Shown: positions 28,657 to 37,943, counted from the first letter of the stretch. The stretch: 64,000 nt of DNA from Nocardioides sp. Soil774 (GCF_001428125.1 NZ_LMSM01000010.1:62001-126000), one strand, 5' to 3'. The notes: a model not told the origin generated them from the letters alone. Numbers and translations: made by a program.

Positions 28657-29346
28657 ATGTTCCGCGCCCGCCTCCTCGCCCTCGCCCTGACCGTCGTCGC
28701 CCCGTTCCTCGCCGGCTGCACGGGTGACGAGCCGACGATCGCCCTCCTCGTCGCCGACGGCGCGGACACCTCGCGCACGGTGGACGCCGAGGCCTTCACC
28801 GAGCGCGTCGAGGCGACGTGCGACGAGTGCCGCGTGCGCGTGTACGACGCCGAGGGCGACGCCAGCACCCAGAAGAGCCAGGCTCGGCAGGCCGAGGCGT
28901 CGTCGGCCGACGTGGTCGTCGTGGTGCCCGTCGACGCCGCCGACCTCGAGACGCTGACCGCCCGCGAGGTGCCGGTCGTCGCGCTCGGCGAGGCGGTGCC
29001 GTCGGCGGAGGCCTTCGTGGGCCTGGAGCGCGGCGAGGTCGTGCGCCAGCCGGGCTCGGACCTCCAGGCCGCGCGCAACCTGGTGCTCGGCGACGAGACG
29101 ACCATGACCTACGTGCCGACCCGCGAGATGAGCGAGCAGGCCGCAGACGTGGCCGTGGCGTTCCTCGCCGGCGACCCCCTCACCGACGGCGAGGACGTGG
29201 ACGGCACCGAGTCCTGGCTCTACCCCGCCCAGGACGTCACCATCGACACCCTCACCTCGGTGCTCGTGGGGCAGGGCGTGATCACCCTCGACGAGCTGTG
29301 CGACGGCTCCACCCAGAAGGACTGTGCGAGGCTGGGCATCCGATGA
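28657..29346 (+). CDS. Half-size substrate-binding-like lipoprotein
   Basis: A 229-residue lipoprotein (lipobox FLAGC, mature Cys about 22). The first part looks like one lobe of a sugar-type periplasmic binding protein: IALLVADGADTSRTVDAEAF, then SADVVVVVPVDAADLETLTA. The C-terminal stretch WLYPAQDVTIDTLTSVLVGQ GVI resembles the last part of xylose-type binding proteins. The central lobe of about 100 residues expected in a full protein is absent. There is no ABC transporter nearby. It overlaps the methionine aminopeptidase gene by 4 bases. Role unknown; a sensor or a partner of the adjacent symporter is possible. Confidence 0.7.
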   Translation: MFRARLLALALTVVAPFLAGCTGDEPTIALLVADGADTSRTVDAEAFTERVEATCDECRVRVYDAEGDASTQKSQARQAEASSADVVVVVPVDAADLETLTAREVPVVALGEAVPSAEAFVGLERGEVVRQPGSDLQAARNLVLGDETTMTYVPTREMSEQAADVAVAFLAGDPLTDGEDVDGTESWLYPAQDVTIDTLTSVLVGQGVITLDELCDGSTQKDCARLGIR

Positions 29347-30122
29347 TCGAGATCCTCACCGCCGCCCAGGTCGACCGCGCCCGCCGCACCGGCGCCCTCG
29401 TCGCCGACATCCTCCACACGCTCCAGCAGCGCAGCGAGGTCGGCACCAACCTGCTCGACCTCGACCGGTGGACCGCGGAGATGATCCGCGAGGCCGGCGC
29501 CGAGTCGTGCTACGTCGACTACGCGCCGTCCTTCGGCAGCGGTCCGTTCGCCCACTACGTCTGCACCTCGGTCAACGACGCCGTGCTGCACGGCCGCCCG
29601 CGCGACCAGCGGCTCGAGGACGGCGACCTGCTCACCCTCGACCTCGCCGTCCGCCTCGACGGCGTCGCCGCCGACTCCGCGATCAGCTTCGTGGTGGGCG
29701 ACACCCAGCCCGCCGAGAGCGTCGCGCTGATCGAGACCACCCGCACCGCGCTGGCCGCCGGCATCGCCGCCGCCGGACCGGGGGCGCGCATCGGCGACCT
29801 CTCGCACGCCATCGGCTCGGTGCTCCGCGACGCGGGCTACCCCATCAACATGCAGTTCGGCGGTCACGGCATCGGCACCACGATGCACCAGGACCCGCAC
29901 GTCTCCAACGACGGTCGCCCCGGCCGCGGCTACAAGCTGCGACCGGGCCTGCTGCTCGCGCTCGAGCCGTGGGTGATGGTCGACACCGACGAGCTGGTCA
30001 CCGACGAGGACGGCTGGACGCTGCGAAGCGCGACCGGGTGTCGTACGGCGCACAGCGAGCACACCGTCGCGATCACCGAGGACGGCGCCGAGATCCTGAC
30101 GCTGCCCACCGCCGGTCGCTGA
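29343..30122 (+). CDS. map: Methionine aminopeptidase, type I
   Basis: Removes the N-terminal Met from new proteins using two metal ions. 259 residues. The metal ligands are visible: Asp in LLTLDLAV and VAADSA, His in FGGHGIGTTMHQ, Glu in LALEPWV and Glu in SEHTVAIT. The substrate His segment HYVCTSVNDAVLHG is kept. Length matches the short catalytic form without the N-terminal zinc-finger extension. Its ATG overlaps the stop of the lipoprotein gene. Related genomes usually carry more than one map copy, so this need not be the essential one. Confidence 0.92.
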   Translation: MIEILTAAQVDRARRTGALVADILHTLQQRSEVGTNLLDLDRWTAEMIREAGAESCYVDYAPSFGSGPFAHYVCTSVNDAVLHGRPRDQRLEDGDLLTLDLAVRLDGVAADSAISFVVGDTQPAESVALIETTRTALAAGIAAAGPGARIGDLSHAIGSVLRDAGYPINMQFGGHGIGTTMHQDPHVSNDGRPGRGYKLRPGLLLALEPWVMVDTDELVTDEDGWTLRSATGCRTAHSEHTVAITEDGAEILTLPTAGR

Positions 30123-30129
30123 CCGGGGG

Positions 30130-32280
30130 TCAGTGCACGGTCTCCAGCGGCGCCCGCGCCTCCGCCTCGGTGAGAGGTACGTCGGCGCTGTCGAGCCGGC
30201 TCGGCCACCAGATCTTGCCGCCGAGGTCGAGGTTGAGGGCGGTCACGAGCACGGAGCGGACGACGAGCGTGTCGAGCATGACGCCCAGCGCCACGGCGAC
30301 GCCCAGCTCGGCCAGGAAGACCAGCGGCAGCGACCCGAGCACGAGGAAGGTCGCGGCCAGCACCACACCGGCCGAGGTGATGACACCGCCGGTCGAGGCG
30401 AGCCCGATGAGTGCGCCCTTGCGGGTGCCGTGGGTGACGGTCTCCTCCCGCACGCGCGTCATCAGGAAGATGTTGTAGTCGATGCCGAGCGCGACGAGGA
30501 AGACGAAGGCGAACAGCGGGAAGCCTGGGTCGGAGCCGGCGAAGCCGAAGACGTGCTCGAAGAGCAGCGCGGAGATGCCCAGGGCGGCGCCGAAGGACAG
30601 CACCACGGTGGCGATCAGGATGACCGGTGCGAGCACCGCGCGCAGCAGCCCGATGAGGATCAGCAGGACCACGGCGAGCACCAGCGGCATGATCACCCAG
30701 CTGTCGCGCACCGACGCGATCTTGGTGTCGAGGTAGAACGCCGAGCCGCCACCGACGAGGGCGTCCGCGCCGTCCACCGCGTGCACGGCGTCGCGGGACG
30801 CCTTGACGATGTCGGCCGCGGTGCTGGAGGAGATGTCGGCGTTGATCGTCGCCTGGAACCACGACCGGCCCTCGGCGAGGGGCTGGGCCTCACCGGGCGC
30901 GGCGAGGCCGTCGATGCCCTCGAGCGCGGCCGCGACGTCGGCGGCCTTGTCGGTGGCGGTGACGACCTGGACGGTGTTGGAGTTGTCGGCCAGCCCGTGG
31001 TCGGTGAGCAGGCGCTGTCCCTTGATGGAGTCGAACTCCTTGGTGTAGGTGTCCTCGGTCGAGAGCCCGGAGGTGTCGAGGCTGAAGAGGCCGAGGCAGG
31101 CCAGGAGCAGCAGGCCGGTGGTGGCCACCCACACCCGGCGCGGGCGACGGCTGATGCGCCGCCCGACCCGCGCCCAGAGGCCGTCGGAGGTGGGCTCCGG
31201 GCTACGGAAGGACGGTCGCTTGGGCCAGAACACCCAGCGTCCGCAGATCACCAGCAGCGCCGGCAGGAGCGTGATCATCACGAGCATGGTGACCGAGACG
31301 CCGATCGCGGCCACCGGCCCGAGGCCGGCGGTGGAGTTGAGCTCGGCGAAGGACAGGCACAGCATGCCGACCGCGACCGTCGCGGCGCTGGCGAAGATCG
31401 CCGGCGCGGCCCGGTGCAGCGCGAACGCCATCGCCTCGTGCCGGTCCTCGTGGCGGCGCAGCTCCTCGCGGTAGCGCGCGACCAGCAGCAGGGCGTAGTC
31501 GGTGCCGGCGCCGATCACGAGGATGCTCAGGATGGCCTGGCTCTGGCCGTTGACGGTGAGACCGGCGTACTTCGCGAGCAGGTAGACCAGCCCGGTCGCG
31601 ATGAAGTTGGCCGACACCGCGCACAGGATCGGCAGCAGCCAGAGGATGGGGCTGCGGTAGGTGAAGAGCAGGATCACGATCACCACGGCGAGGGTGGCCA
31701 GGATGAGGTTGGTGTCGATGCCCTCGAAGGCCGCTGCGGAGTCGGCCGCCTGGCCGCCGTAGCCGGCCAGGTGCACCTCGCCGCCGTCGAGGGTCGCGAT
31801 GTCGCGGATCTCCTGGGCTGCGTCGGGGATCGCGTTCCACCCGTCGGAGCCGAAGTTGAGCACGAAGTAGAGGTAGGCCACCTCGCCGTCCTCCGACACC
31901 AGCGTGGGCACCTGGGCGCCCTGCGCCCGTGCCGCCTCCGCGGCAGCGGGGGTCAGCACGCCGGCGTCGGTCACGCCCTTCAGGTCGGCGATCTCCGGGC
32001 CGTCGGCCTCCATGGCCGCACGGTCGGCGTCGGTCAGCCCGCCGTCGCGGTGGTAGACGACGAGCGTCGGGATGTCGTTGGGGTCCACCGTCTGCGAGAG
32101 CTCGTCGAGGACCTTCGTCGACTCCGCGGAACCGGGCAGCCACGAGGAGGCCTGGTTGTCCTGGACCGAGGTGAGCTTGCTGGAGAAGAACCCCATGAAG
32201 ACGGTCAGCACCAGCACGGCGACCAGGACGAGCCACTTCGTGGTGCGGCCCGTCAGCGAGCCTGCGATCTGTCGATGCAT
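30130..32280 (-). CDS. MMPL/RND-family membrane transporter
   Basis: A 716-residue exporter with the double five-plus-one helix layout of MmpL proteins: a helix, a large outside domain (about residues 40-175), a helix bundle with IGAGTDYALLLVARYREELR, a cytosolic loop, another helix and outside domain, and a second bundle with LGIDYNIFLMTRVREE. The Asp-Tyr pairs in both bundles are the proton-relay residues of the family. Substrates are usually lipids or hydrophobic compounds in actinobacteria. ATG 32280 places the start 16 residues before the first helix (VLVAVLVLTVFMGF). It is convergent with map, 7 bases apart. Confidence 0.9.
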   Translation of the reverse strand: MHRQIAGSLTGRTTKWLVLVAVLVLTVFMGFFSSKLTSVQDNQASSWLPGSAESTKVLDELSQTVDPNDIPTLVVYHRDGGLTDADRAAMEADGPEIADLKGVTDAGVLTPAAAEAARAQGAQVPTLVSEDGEVAYLYFVLNFGSDGWNAIPDAAQEIRDIATLDGGEVHLAGYGGQAADSAAAFEGIDTNLILATLAVVIVILLFTYRSPILWLLPILCAVSANFIATGLVYLLAKYAGLTVNGQSQAILSILVIGAGTDYALLLVARYREELRRHEDRHEAMAFALHRAAPAIFASAATVAVGMLCLSFAELNSTAGLGPVAAIGVSVTMLVMITLLPALLVICGRWVFWPKRPSFRSPEPTSDGLWARVGRRISRRPRRVWVATTGLLLLACLGLFSLDTSGLSTEDTYTKEFDSIKGQRLLTDHGLADNSNTVQVVTATDKAADVAAALEGIDGLAAPGEAQPLAEGRSWFQATINADISSSTAADIVKASRDAVHAVDGADALVGGGSAFYLDTKIASVRDSWVIMPLVLAVVLLILIGLLRAVLAPVILIATVVLSFGAALGISALLFEHVFGFAGSDPGFPLFAFVFLVALGIDYNIFLMTRVREETVTHGTRKGALIGLASTGGVITSAGVVLAATFLVLGSLPLVFLAELGVAVALGVMLDTLVVRSVLVTALNLDLGGKIWWPSRLDSADVPLTEAEARAPLETVH

Positions 32281-32360
32281 GCGTCCAGCACAACAGCCGG
32301 GGCCGACATCGCGCATCGGTGAATGCCCCGAGGTCTAGACAGGGTGCGCCCTGGTGCGCC

Positions 32361-33410
32361 TCACCTCGTCTGGAGCTGGAACGGGAAGGCGCGGTCCATC
32401 GACCCGCGTCGCGGGGCGACGGCGTACTCCATCGAGCCGTCGACGCCGAGCCGGACGACGGCCCACTCGCCCTCCTGGTAGGTCACGACCAGCACGTGCC
32501 CCGCGTCCTCCCAGACCTCCTCGAAGTACGTCGCCGAGTGGCCGGTGCGCGAGTGGGTGAAGCTGCGGACCGTGCTGCCGTCGGTCATGGAGAGGAGGTC
32601 GAGCGTCGTCGGGCCGAAGCCGTCGGCGTAGGCCGGGGTGCCGATGACGTGGCCGTTGTCGAGAGCGATGTCGCCGAGCTGGTTGTCGCAGGTGGACCAC
32701 TTCACGGACAGCCGACGCATCATCGTGCTGCACGAGCCCATCTCGCTGAACGAGGTGATGCCACCGATCCACCGAGCCCGACCCGTGGTCACCTGGCGCA
32801 GCCGGGGCACGCGGTCCACGATGCCGTGCGAGGTCGTGTAGAAGGCGCGTCGCGGTCCGTTGACGGCGATCGAGCAGCCCGTGCCCGGGTCGCCCTCGCC
32901 CTCCTTGCAGTTCTCGCCGGCGACCACCGCGGCGTGCGCGGTGCCGGTGACCGGCACCGGGTTGAAGCGGAAGACCCGGTCACCCTCCTGGTCGATCGTC
33001 CACACCCGCCCGCGCCGGCCGGCGAACGCCACCACGCTGCCCAGCGGCGACACTGCGAGCCCAGCGCCGGTGCGCCACTCGCGGCGCCCCGGGGTGCCGT
33101 CGGCGCCGATCCAGCGCACCGTCGTCGGACGGTTGAGCGCCGTCTGGACGACGTAGCCCGAGCCCATCGGCGCCAGCTCCACGACGTTGTTGGGCACCGG
33201 CGTGGTCGTGCCGTCGGGCCCGTGGACCACGGTCCTGCCCGCCGTGCGCTCGGTCCAGGCGAGGGCCGGTGGCTCACCCTGGTCGAGGTCGCGCACGTCC
33301 AGCACGGTGCGCGGCACCTGCTCGGAGGATGCCTGCACGGACGGCAGGAGGGAGGACGTCAGGGCAAGGGTGGTCGCGGCGAGGAGGGCGGCCCGGGGCA
33401 AGGTCTTCAT
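32361..33410 (-). CDS. Secreted hypothetical protein, propeller-like
   Basis: A 349-residue exported protein. A Sec signal (MKTLPRAALLAATTLALTSS, cleavage around VQA-SS) is followed by about 300 residues of short beta-strand repeats such as TVVHGPDGTTTPVP, VWTIDQEGDRVFRF and LDLLSMTDGSTVRSFTHS, suggesting a beta-propeller. Four Cys are spread in the middle. No catalytic motif was found. It sits between the MMPL gene and a GDPD gene on the same strand. No clear ribosome site precedes the ATG at 33410. Confidence 0.72.
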   Translation of the reverse strand: MKTLPRAALLAATTLALTSSLLPSVQASSEQVPRTVLDVRDLDQGEPPALAWTERTAGRTVVHGPDGTTTPVPNNVVELAPMGSGYVVQTALNRPTTVRWIGADGTPGRREWRTGAGLAVSPLGSVVAFAGRRGRVWTIDQEGDRVFRFNPVPVTGTAHAAVVAGENCKEGEGDPGTGCSIAVNGPRRAFYTTSHGIVDRVPRLRQVTTGRARWIGGITSFSEMGSCSTMMRRLSVKWSTCDNQLGDIALDNGHVIGTPAYADGFGPTTLDLLSMTDGSTVRSFTHSRTGHSATYFEEVWEDAGHVLVVTYQEGEWAVVRLGVDGSMEYAVAPRRGSMDRAFPFQLQTR

Positions 33411-33445
33411 GCTGGGGAGACGTCCGGCACCGCCCGGGGGTTGCC

Positions 33446-34300
33446 TCATCCCGCAAAGGGCGTCGGGAGCTCGCGTCCCTCGCCCGCCAGCACCTCGCGC
33501 AGCAGGTCGGGGCGGTTGGTGATCAACCCGTCGACCCCCGTCCGCACGAGGTGGCGCATCGTCGCCGGGTCGTCGACGACGTAGGGGATGACGGTGAGCC
33601 CGACCCCGTGGGCCTCCTCGACGAGCGCTGCCGTCACGAAGGGCTCGTACGCCGGGTCGTCGACGCCGGCGCGGAACGGCGAGCCGTGGACGGGGGAGAT
33701 CGCCGAGAACCCCTGGGCGGCGGCGGTGCGGACGAAGTCGGCGCCGACCGCGAGGCCGTCGAACCAGGGCGACGGGCCGTCGTCGCCGGGTCCCAGGTAC
33801 TTCGGGGAGACGAGCAGGTTGCGGGCGAGCCCCGGCTCGGCGTCGCCCACCCGTCGCAGCACGCCCCAGTCGAAGCACTGGATGCTCGTGCGCTGCACCA
33901 GCCCGTCGATGCGCAGCGCGTCGACGACCCGGGCGACGAAGGCCTCGCGCGAGGTCAGCCCGGAGGCGTCGAGCGCGTCGTACTTGATCTCCAGGTTGAC
34001 CCGCACCGGAGCGGCCCCACGGTCGTCGAGGAGCGCGGCCACCTGCCGGAGCAGCGGCATGGACGGCGGCAGGTCGGCGCGCGTCAGCTCGCGGATGCGC
34101 CGTGCGTCGGTGAGCGCCGGGTCGTGGGCGACGACCACGTCGTCCTCCGCCGTCAGGTGGACGTCGAGCTCGAGGGTCGAGACCCCCAGCGCGAGGGCGC
34201 GGCCGAAGGCCTCGAGGGTGTTCTCGGGCCAGAGCCCGGCCCCGCCGCGATGGGCCTGCAGGTCGAAGGGACGAGGTCTCGAGGCTCGCTCCGCTCGCAC
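33446..34300 (-). CDS. Glycerophosphodiester phosphodiesterase family protein
   Basis: A 284-residue GDPD enzyme that cleaves glycerophosphodiesters. The motif AHRGGAGLWPENTLEAF carries the catalytic His and Glu/Asn, and LELDVHLTAEDDVVVAHDP carries the metal-binding Glu-Asp and the second His. The rest of the TIM barrel is complete to GVDGLITNRPDLLREV. It has no signal peptide, so it should be cytosolic. The first 12 residues from the GTG (MRAERASRPRPF) come from a dispersed intergenic repeat at 34275-34312, so the ancestral start may have been lost or moved. Confidence 0.85.
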   Translation of the reverse strand: MRAERASRPRPFDLQAHRGGAGLWPENTLEAFGRALALGVSTLELDVHLTAEDDVVVAHDPALTDARRIRELTRADLPPSMPLLRQVAALLDDRGAAPVRVNLEIKYDALDASGLTSREAFVARVVDALRIDGLVQRTSIQCFDWGVLRRVGDAEPGLARNLLVSPKYLGPGDDGPSPWFDGLAVGADFVRTAAAQGFSAISPVHGSPFRAGVDDPAYEPFVTAALVEEAHGVGLTVIPYVVDDPATMRHLVRTGVDGLITNRPDLLREVLAGEGRELPTPFAG

Positions 34301-34312
34301 CTCAACCAGCGG
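34275..34312. repeat. Dispersed-type intergenic repeat at a gene junction
   Basis: A 38-base sequence beginning GGTCTCGAGGCTCGCTCCGC and ending CACCTCAACCAGCGG. It resembles short repeats I know to be scattered between genes in Nocardioides-type genomes. Here it supplies the last codons and stop of the acyl-CoA ligase and the first codons of the GDPD. No second copy was found in this window, so the call rests on memory of the family. Confidence 0.45.
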
Positions 34313-36167
34313 AGGGACCGTACAGGCCCTCCACCACGTCGGCGTACTTCGTCTTCACGACCCGTCGCTTGAGCTTGAGGGTGGGGGTGAGCTCCTCCGA
34401 CTCAGCGGTCCACTCGTCGGGCAGCAGCTCCCAGGCCTTGACCTGCTCGGGACGCGAGAGGCGCTCGTTGGCCTTGTCGACCGCGGCCTGCGCCATCGCG
34501 CGGATCTGCGGCTTGGTCGACAGGTCGGCGAGGTCGGTGAACTCGATGCCCATCCTCGCCGCCACGATCGGGGCGATCTCGCCGTCGAGGGTGAGGATCG
34601 CGACGACGTAGGAGCGGTCGTCGCCCAAAGCCATCGCGTGCCCGACGATGGGCGACTCCTTGAGGTAGTTCTCGATGTTGGACGGGGCGATGTTCTTGCC
34701 CGCCGAGGTGATGATCAGCTCCTTCTTGCGATCGATGATCGAGTAGAAGCCGTCGTCGTCGACGGTGCCGATGTCGCCGGTGTGGATCCAGCCGTCCTCG
34801 TCGATGAGCGCGCGGGTGGCGCCCTCCTGCTTGTAGTAGCCGGGCGTGTTCACCGGGCCGCGGCACAGGATCTCGCCGTCCTCGGCCAGGCGCACCTCGA
34901 TGCCGGGGTTGGGCCGGCCCACGGTGCCGAGCTTGAAGGCGCCGGGGCCGTTGGAGGTGAAGGCGCCCGTCGTCTCGGTCATGCCGTAGACGTCGAAGAC
35001 CTGCAGCCCGAGGCCGCCCATGAACTTCGCGACCTCCAGCGGCATCGGCGCTGCGGCGCTCGCGGCCCACCGCACCTGGTCCAGCCCCAGCAGCAGCCGC
35101 AGGAACGCCAGGATCGCCCCGTCCGCCTTCGCGTAGGCCTCCTCCACCTCCGGCGTCATCTCGTTGCCGTACTCGTGGGCCTGCGTCCATGCGAGCCCCG
35201 CGGCCATCGCGTCGGTGACGAGCTTCTGGTTGTCGGGGTCCGGGTCCTCGGCGAGCTTGGCCGAGATCCCGGTCTTGATCTTCTCCCACACCCGCGGGAC
35301 GCCGAAGAACGCCGTGGGGTGCACCTCGCCGAGCGCTCCGAGCAGCCCGGCGGGGTCGGGGATCGCGTGCACGTGGTTGCCCAGGAACGGAGGGCCGTAC
35401 GTCGCCAGCACCCGCTCGGCGATGTGGGCGAGCGGGAGGTAGCTGATGGTGCGCTGCTGGTCGTGCAGGCCGGCGGCGTCGAGCGTCGACACCGACTCGT
35501 ACATCACGTTGTGGTGCGTCAGCACGACGCCCTTGGGGTTGCCGGTGGTGCCGGAGGTGTAGAGGTAGGTCGCCGCGAGGTCGGGGGTGATCCGGTCCAT
35601 CCGCTCCTCGACCCCGCTCGTGTCGGAGCCGTGGGCGAGGAAGTCGGCCCACGTCATCACTCGTGGGTCGTCGACGCGGTCGGCGTCGGCGAGCATCACG
35701 ACGTGGCGGATCGAGTCGACGTCGGCGAGCGCGCGCTCCCAGCGCTGGTAGCGGTCGTGGTCCTCGAGGACCACCACGACGGGGCGGGACTCGGCGGCGA
35801 TGAAGGCGACCTGGTCCTGCGCGAGGGTGTTGTAGATCGACATCGGGACCGCCGCGGCGGTCATCGTGCCGTAGTCGACGAGCGTGTGGGCGGTGCGGTT
35901 GACCGCCATGATCGCGACCGGCTCGCCCTTCTCGACCCCGAGGTCGATGAGCGCCGCGGCCACCTGCTGGGTCTGCTCCCACGTCTGCGCCCAGCTGATG
36001 GTCGACCACGTCTGGCCATCCGGCACGTCGAACCGGTCGGAGAAGGCCGGCTGGTCGCCGAACCGCTCCGCGGCCTGGCGCACCACGGCGGGCATGTGCA
36101 GCCCGAGGATGCGCGCCTCGTAGTCCTCGCGGACTGCGGCGACGTCGGCGGGGATCTCGTGGGACAT
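34302..36167 (-). CDS. Long-chain acyl-CoA ligase (AMP-forming), FadD15-like
   Basis: A 621-residue adenylate-forming enzyme that activates fatty acids with ATP and CoA. The P-loop-like YTSGTTGNPKGVVLTHHN, the YGMTETTGAF segment and the DGWIHTGDIGTVDDDGFYSI motif with the C-terminal hinge are intact; the catalytic Lys region TPTLKLKRRVV is at the end. Length and C-terminus match long-chain ligases of the FadD15 kind rather than short acyl enzymes. ATG 36167 has a CTGGAGG ribosome site. Its stop lies in the dispersed repeat and 2 bases from the next gene's start. Confidence 0.9.
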   Translation of the reverse strand: MSHEIPADVAAVREDYEARILGLHMPAVVRQAAERFGDQPAFSDRFDVPDGQTWSTISWAQTWEQTQQVAAALIDLGVEKGEPVAIMAVNRTAHTLVDYGTMTAAAVPMSIYNTLAQDQVAFIAAESRPVVVVLEDHDRYQRWERALADVDSIRHVVMLADADRVDDPRVMTWADFLAHGSDTSGVEERMDRITPDLAATYLYTSGTTGNPKGVVLTHHNVMYESVSTLDAAGLHDQQRTISYLPLAHIAERVLATYGPPFLGNHVHAIPDPAGLLGALGEVHPTAFFGVPRVWEKIKTGISAKLAEDPDPDNQKLVTDAMAAGLAWTQAHEYGNEMTPEVEEAYAKADGAILAFLRLLLGLDQVRWAASAAAPMPLEVAKFMGGLGLQVFDVYGMTETTGAFTSNGPGAFKLGTVGRPNPGIEVRLAEDGEILCRGPVNTPGYYKQEGATRALIDEDGWIHTGDIGTVDDDGFYSIIDRKKELIITSAGKNIAPSNIENYLKESPIVGHAMALGDDRSYVVAILTLDGEIAPIVAARMGIEFTDLADLSTKPQIRAMAQAAVDKANERLSRPEQVKAWELLPDEWTAESEELTPTLKLKRRVVKTKYADVVEGLYGPSAG

Positions 36168-36252
36168 GCAGCCTCCAGGACGCGGGGATGTGGCGGGGGT
36201 CACATCATGTCCGGATGCCCCGCCGGTTTCCATAGCCCGCGCGGGCGGGCGT

Positions 36253-36762
36253 CTACGTGCGCGGAGGAAGTCGGTGGAGCACGACGTCGTGGATCGCGCC
36301 GTCGCGCGCCGTCGCGGTCATGAAGGTGCAGTGCGGCTGGCGCCGACGGTCGGTGGGCGACCCGGGGTTGAGCAGCCGCAGGCCGGAGTCGGTGGTGGTG
36401 TCCCACGGGATGTGGCTGTGGCCGAAGACGAGCACGTCGAGCCCCGTGTGCAGCTCGCTCATCCGCCGCTCGCGGCCCGCTGCGGCACCCGTCTCGTGCA
36501 CCACGCCGAGGCGTACGCCGTCCACCTCGGCGCGAGCGACCTCTGGCAGGCGCTGGCGCAGCACGCCGTGGTCGTTGTTGCCGACGACCCCGACGAGCCG
36601 ACGGGCGCGGGCCTCGAGCCGGTCGAGGAGGTCGACCTCGACCCAGTCGCCCGCGTGCACCACCAGGTCGGCCTCGTCGACGGCCTGCCAGACCTCCTCG
36701 GGGAGGTCGCGCGCGCGGCGCGGCAGGTGGGTGTCGGCCAGCAGGAGCAGTCGGGTCGCCAT
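36253..36762 (-). CDS. Metallophosphoesterase, YfcE/MJ0936 type
   Basis: A 169-residue phosphodiesterase. The metal-binding motifs are LLADTHLPRR, HAGDWVEVD, GNNDHGVLR, the GVVHE segment and FGHSHIPWD, in family order. The size fits the compact YfcE-like group. The physiological substrate is usually unknown. It is followed by other minus-strand genes but with no overlap. ATG 36762 was preferred to a TTG four codons upstream. Confidence 0.88.
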   Translation of the reverse strand: MATRLLLLADTHLPRRARDLPEEVWQAVDEADLVVHAGDWVEVDLLDRLEARARRLVGVVGNNDHGVLRQRLPEVARAEVDGVRLGVVHETGAAAGRERRMSELHTGLDVLVFGHSHIPWDTTTDSGLRLLNPGSPTDRRRQPHCTFMTATARDGAIHDVVLHRLPPRT

Positions 36763-36784
36763 GCGAGCAGTCAAGCGCGCGTGG

Positions 36785-37852
36785 TCACGGCCGCGGACGG
36801 CTGCTGACCGGACCGCGCTGCAGGAAGCGGCCCATCGAGGCGACCACCGAGCGCGGCCGCAGGACCGGCGAGGCGTCGGCGGCAGCCGTGCGCATGCCCT
36901 CGATGGTCTCGGCCAGCACGGTCAGTCCCTCGTGGGTGGCCGACCAGCCCAGCTCCGTTGCGGCGCGCGTGGTGTCGAGCAGCGGCACGGCGAAGCCCAG
37001 GTCCACCCACCCGGGGTCGACCGGCTGCAGGCGCGCGTGCCAGCTCGACGACACCGCCGCGCGGACCGCGGCGGACGGCACGTGCAGGAGCCGGGCGCCG
37101 AGCACGTCGGCGATGTCGTGCGCGGTGACCGGCGACGGCGCGGCGAGGTTGAAGGCTCCGGGCGTCCGGGACCCGAGCACCCGCACGACGGCATCGGCCA
37201 CGTCGTCGGCGTGCACGATCGGCACGGTGAGACCACGGTCGAGGGGGAGCACCGGGACGTGGTCGAGCACGGCCGCGGGCACCACGGCGGGCAGGCCGTA
37301 GCGCAGCAGTGCGCTGCCGGCGGTGTGCTGGCCCACGATGCCCGGGCGCATCCGGGACACCACGAGGTCGGGGGCCAGTGCCTCCAGGTCGTCGAGCATC
37401 CGCTCGGCCGCGGCCTTGTGCCGGCTGTACATCGAGGTCGGCACCCCTTCCTTCGGCCAGCCCTCGTCGACGGGGGTGTCGTCGCGCTTGGGGGAGTAGG
37501 CGCCGACCGACGACATGTGCACGAGGTGCGGCACCCGGGTGGCCACCACCGCCTCGAGGACCCGGCCGGTGCCTCCGACGCCCAGGGCCGCGAGCCGGTC
37601 CTCGCGGTGGCTCGGCTGGAAGCCCCACGCGAGGTGCACCACCGCGTCGGCGCCGAGGCACGCGTGACGCAGGAGGTCGGTGTCGTCGTCGCTGGTCAGG
37701 TCGGCCTCGACCCAGCTGGCGGTGTCGAAGGGCCAGACCGGCTCGGGGCGCCGGCGGGCGACCCCCACGACATCGTGGTCGCCGCTCGCTGCGAGGCGGC
37801 GCAGCAGGGCCGACCCGACGTTGCCGCTCGCGCCCGTGACGACGATGCGCAT
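36785..37852 (-). CDS. NAD-dependent epimerase/dehydratase family protein
   Basis: A 355-residue extended short-chain dehydrogenase-like protein. The Rossmann motif is VVTGASGNVGSALLRRLA, followed by ADAVVHLAW and the active-site pair MYSRHKAAAE (YxxxK, with the nearby Ser in MSSVGAYSP). The substrate is not predictable; the group includes nucleotide-sugar epimerases and reductases of small molecules. The start at ATG 37852 has a GAGGAGGC ribosome site. Confidence 0.88.
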   Translation of the reverse strand: MRIVVTGASGNVGSALLRRLAASGDHDVVGVARRRPEPVWPFDTASWVEADLTSDDDTDLLRHACLGADAVVHLAWGFQPSHREDRLAALGVGGTGRVLEAVVATRVPHLVHMSSVGAYSPKRDDTPVDEGWPKEGVPTSMYSRHKAAAERMLDDLEALAPDLVVSRMRPGIVGQHTAGSALLRYGLPAVVPAAVLDHVPVLPLDRGLTVPIVHADDVADAVVRVLGSRTPGAFNLAAPSPVTAHDIADVLGARLLHVPSAAVRAAVSSSWHARLQPVDPGWVDLGFAVPLLDTTRAATELGWSATHEGLTVLAETIEGMRTAAADASPVLRPRSVVASMGRFLQRGPVSSRPRP

Positions 37853-37943
37853 GGTGCCTCCTCTGGTGGGTGGTGCGTCCGGATGGTGCGTCCGGTCCGT
37901 GTCCGGCCTCGTACCCACCCGTGCGCGTCGCAACGCGGGTGCG

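Noticed and set aside
30133..32322. Long plus-strand frame opposite the MMPL gene
   Set aside because: Shadow of the MMPL gene with Glu/Gly/Asp/His bias.
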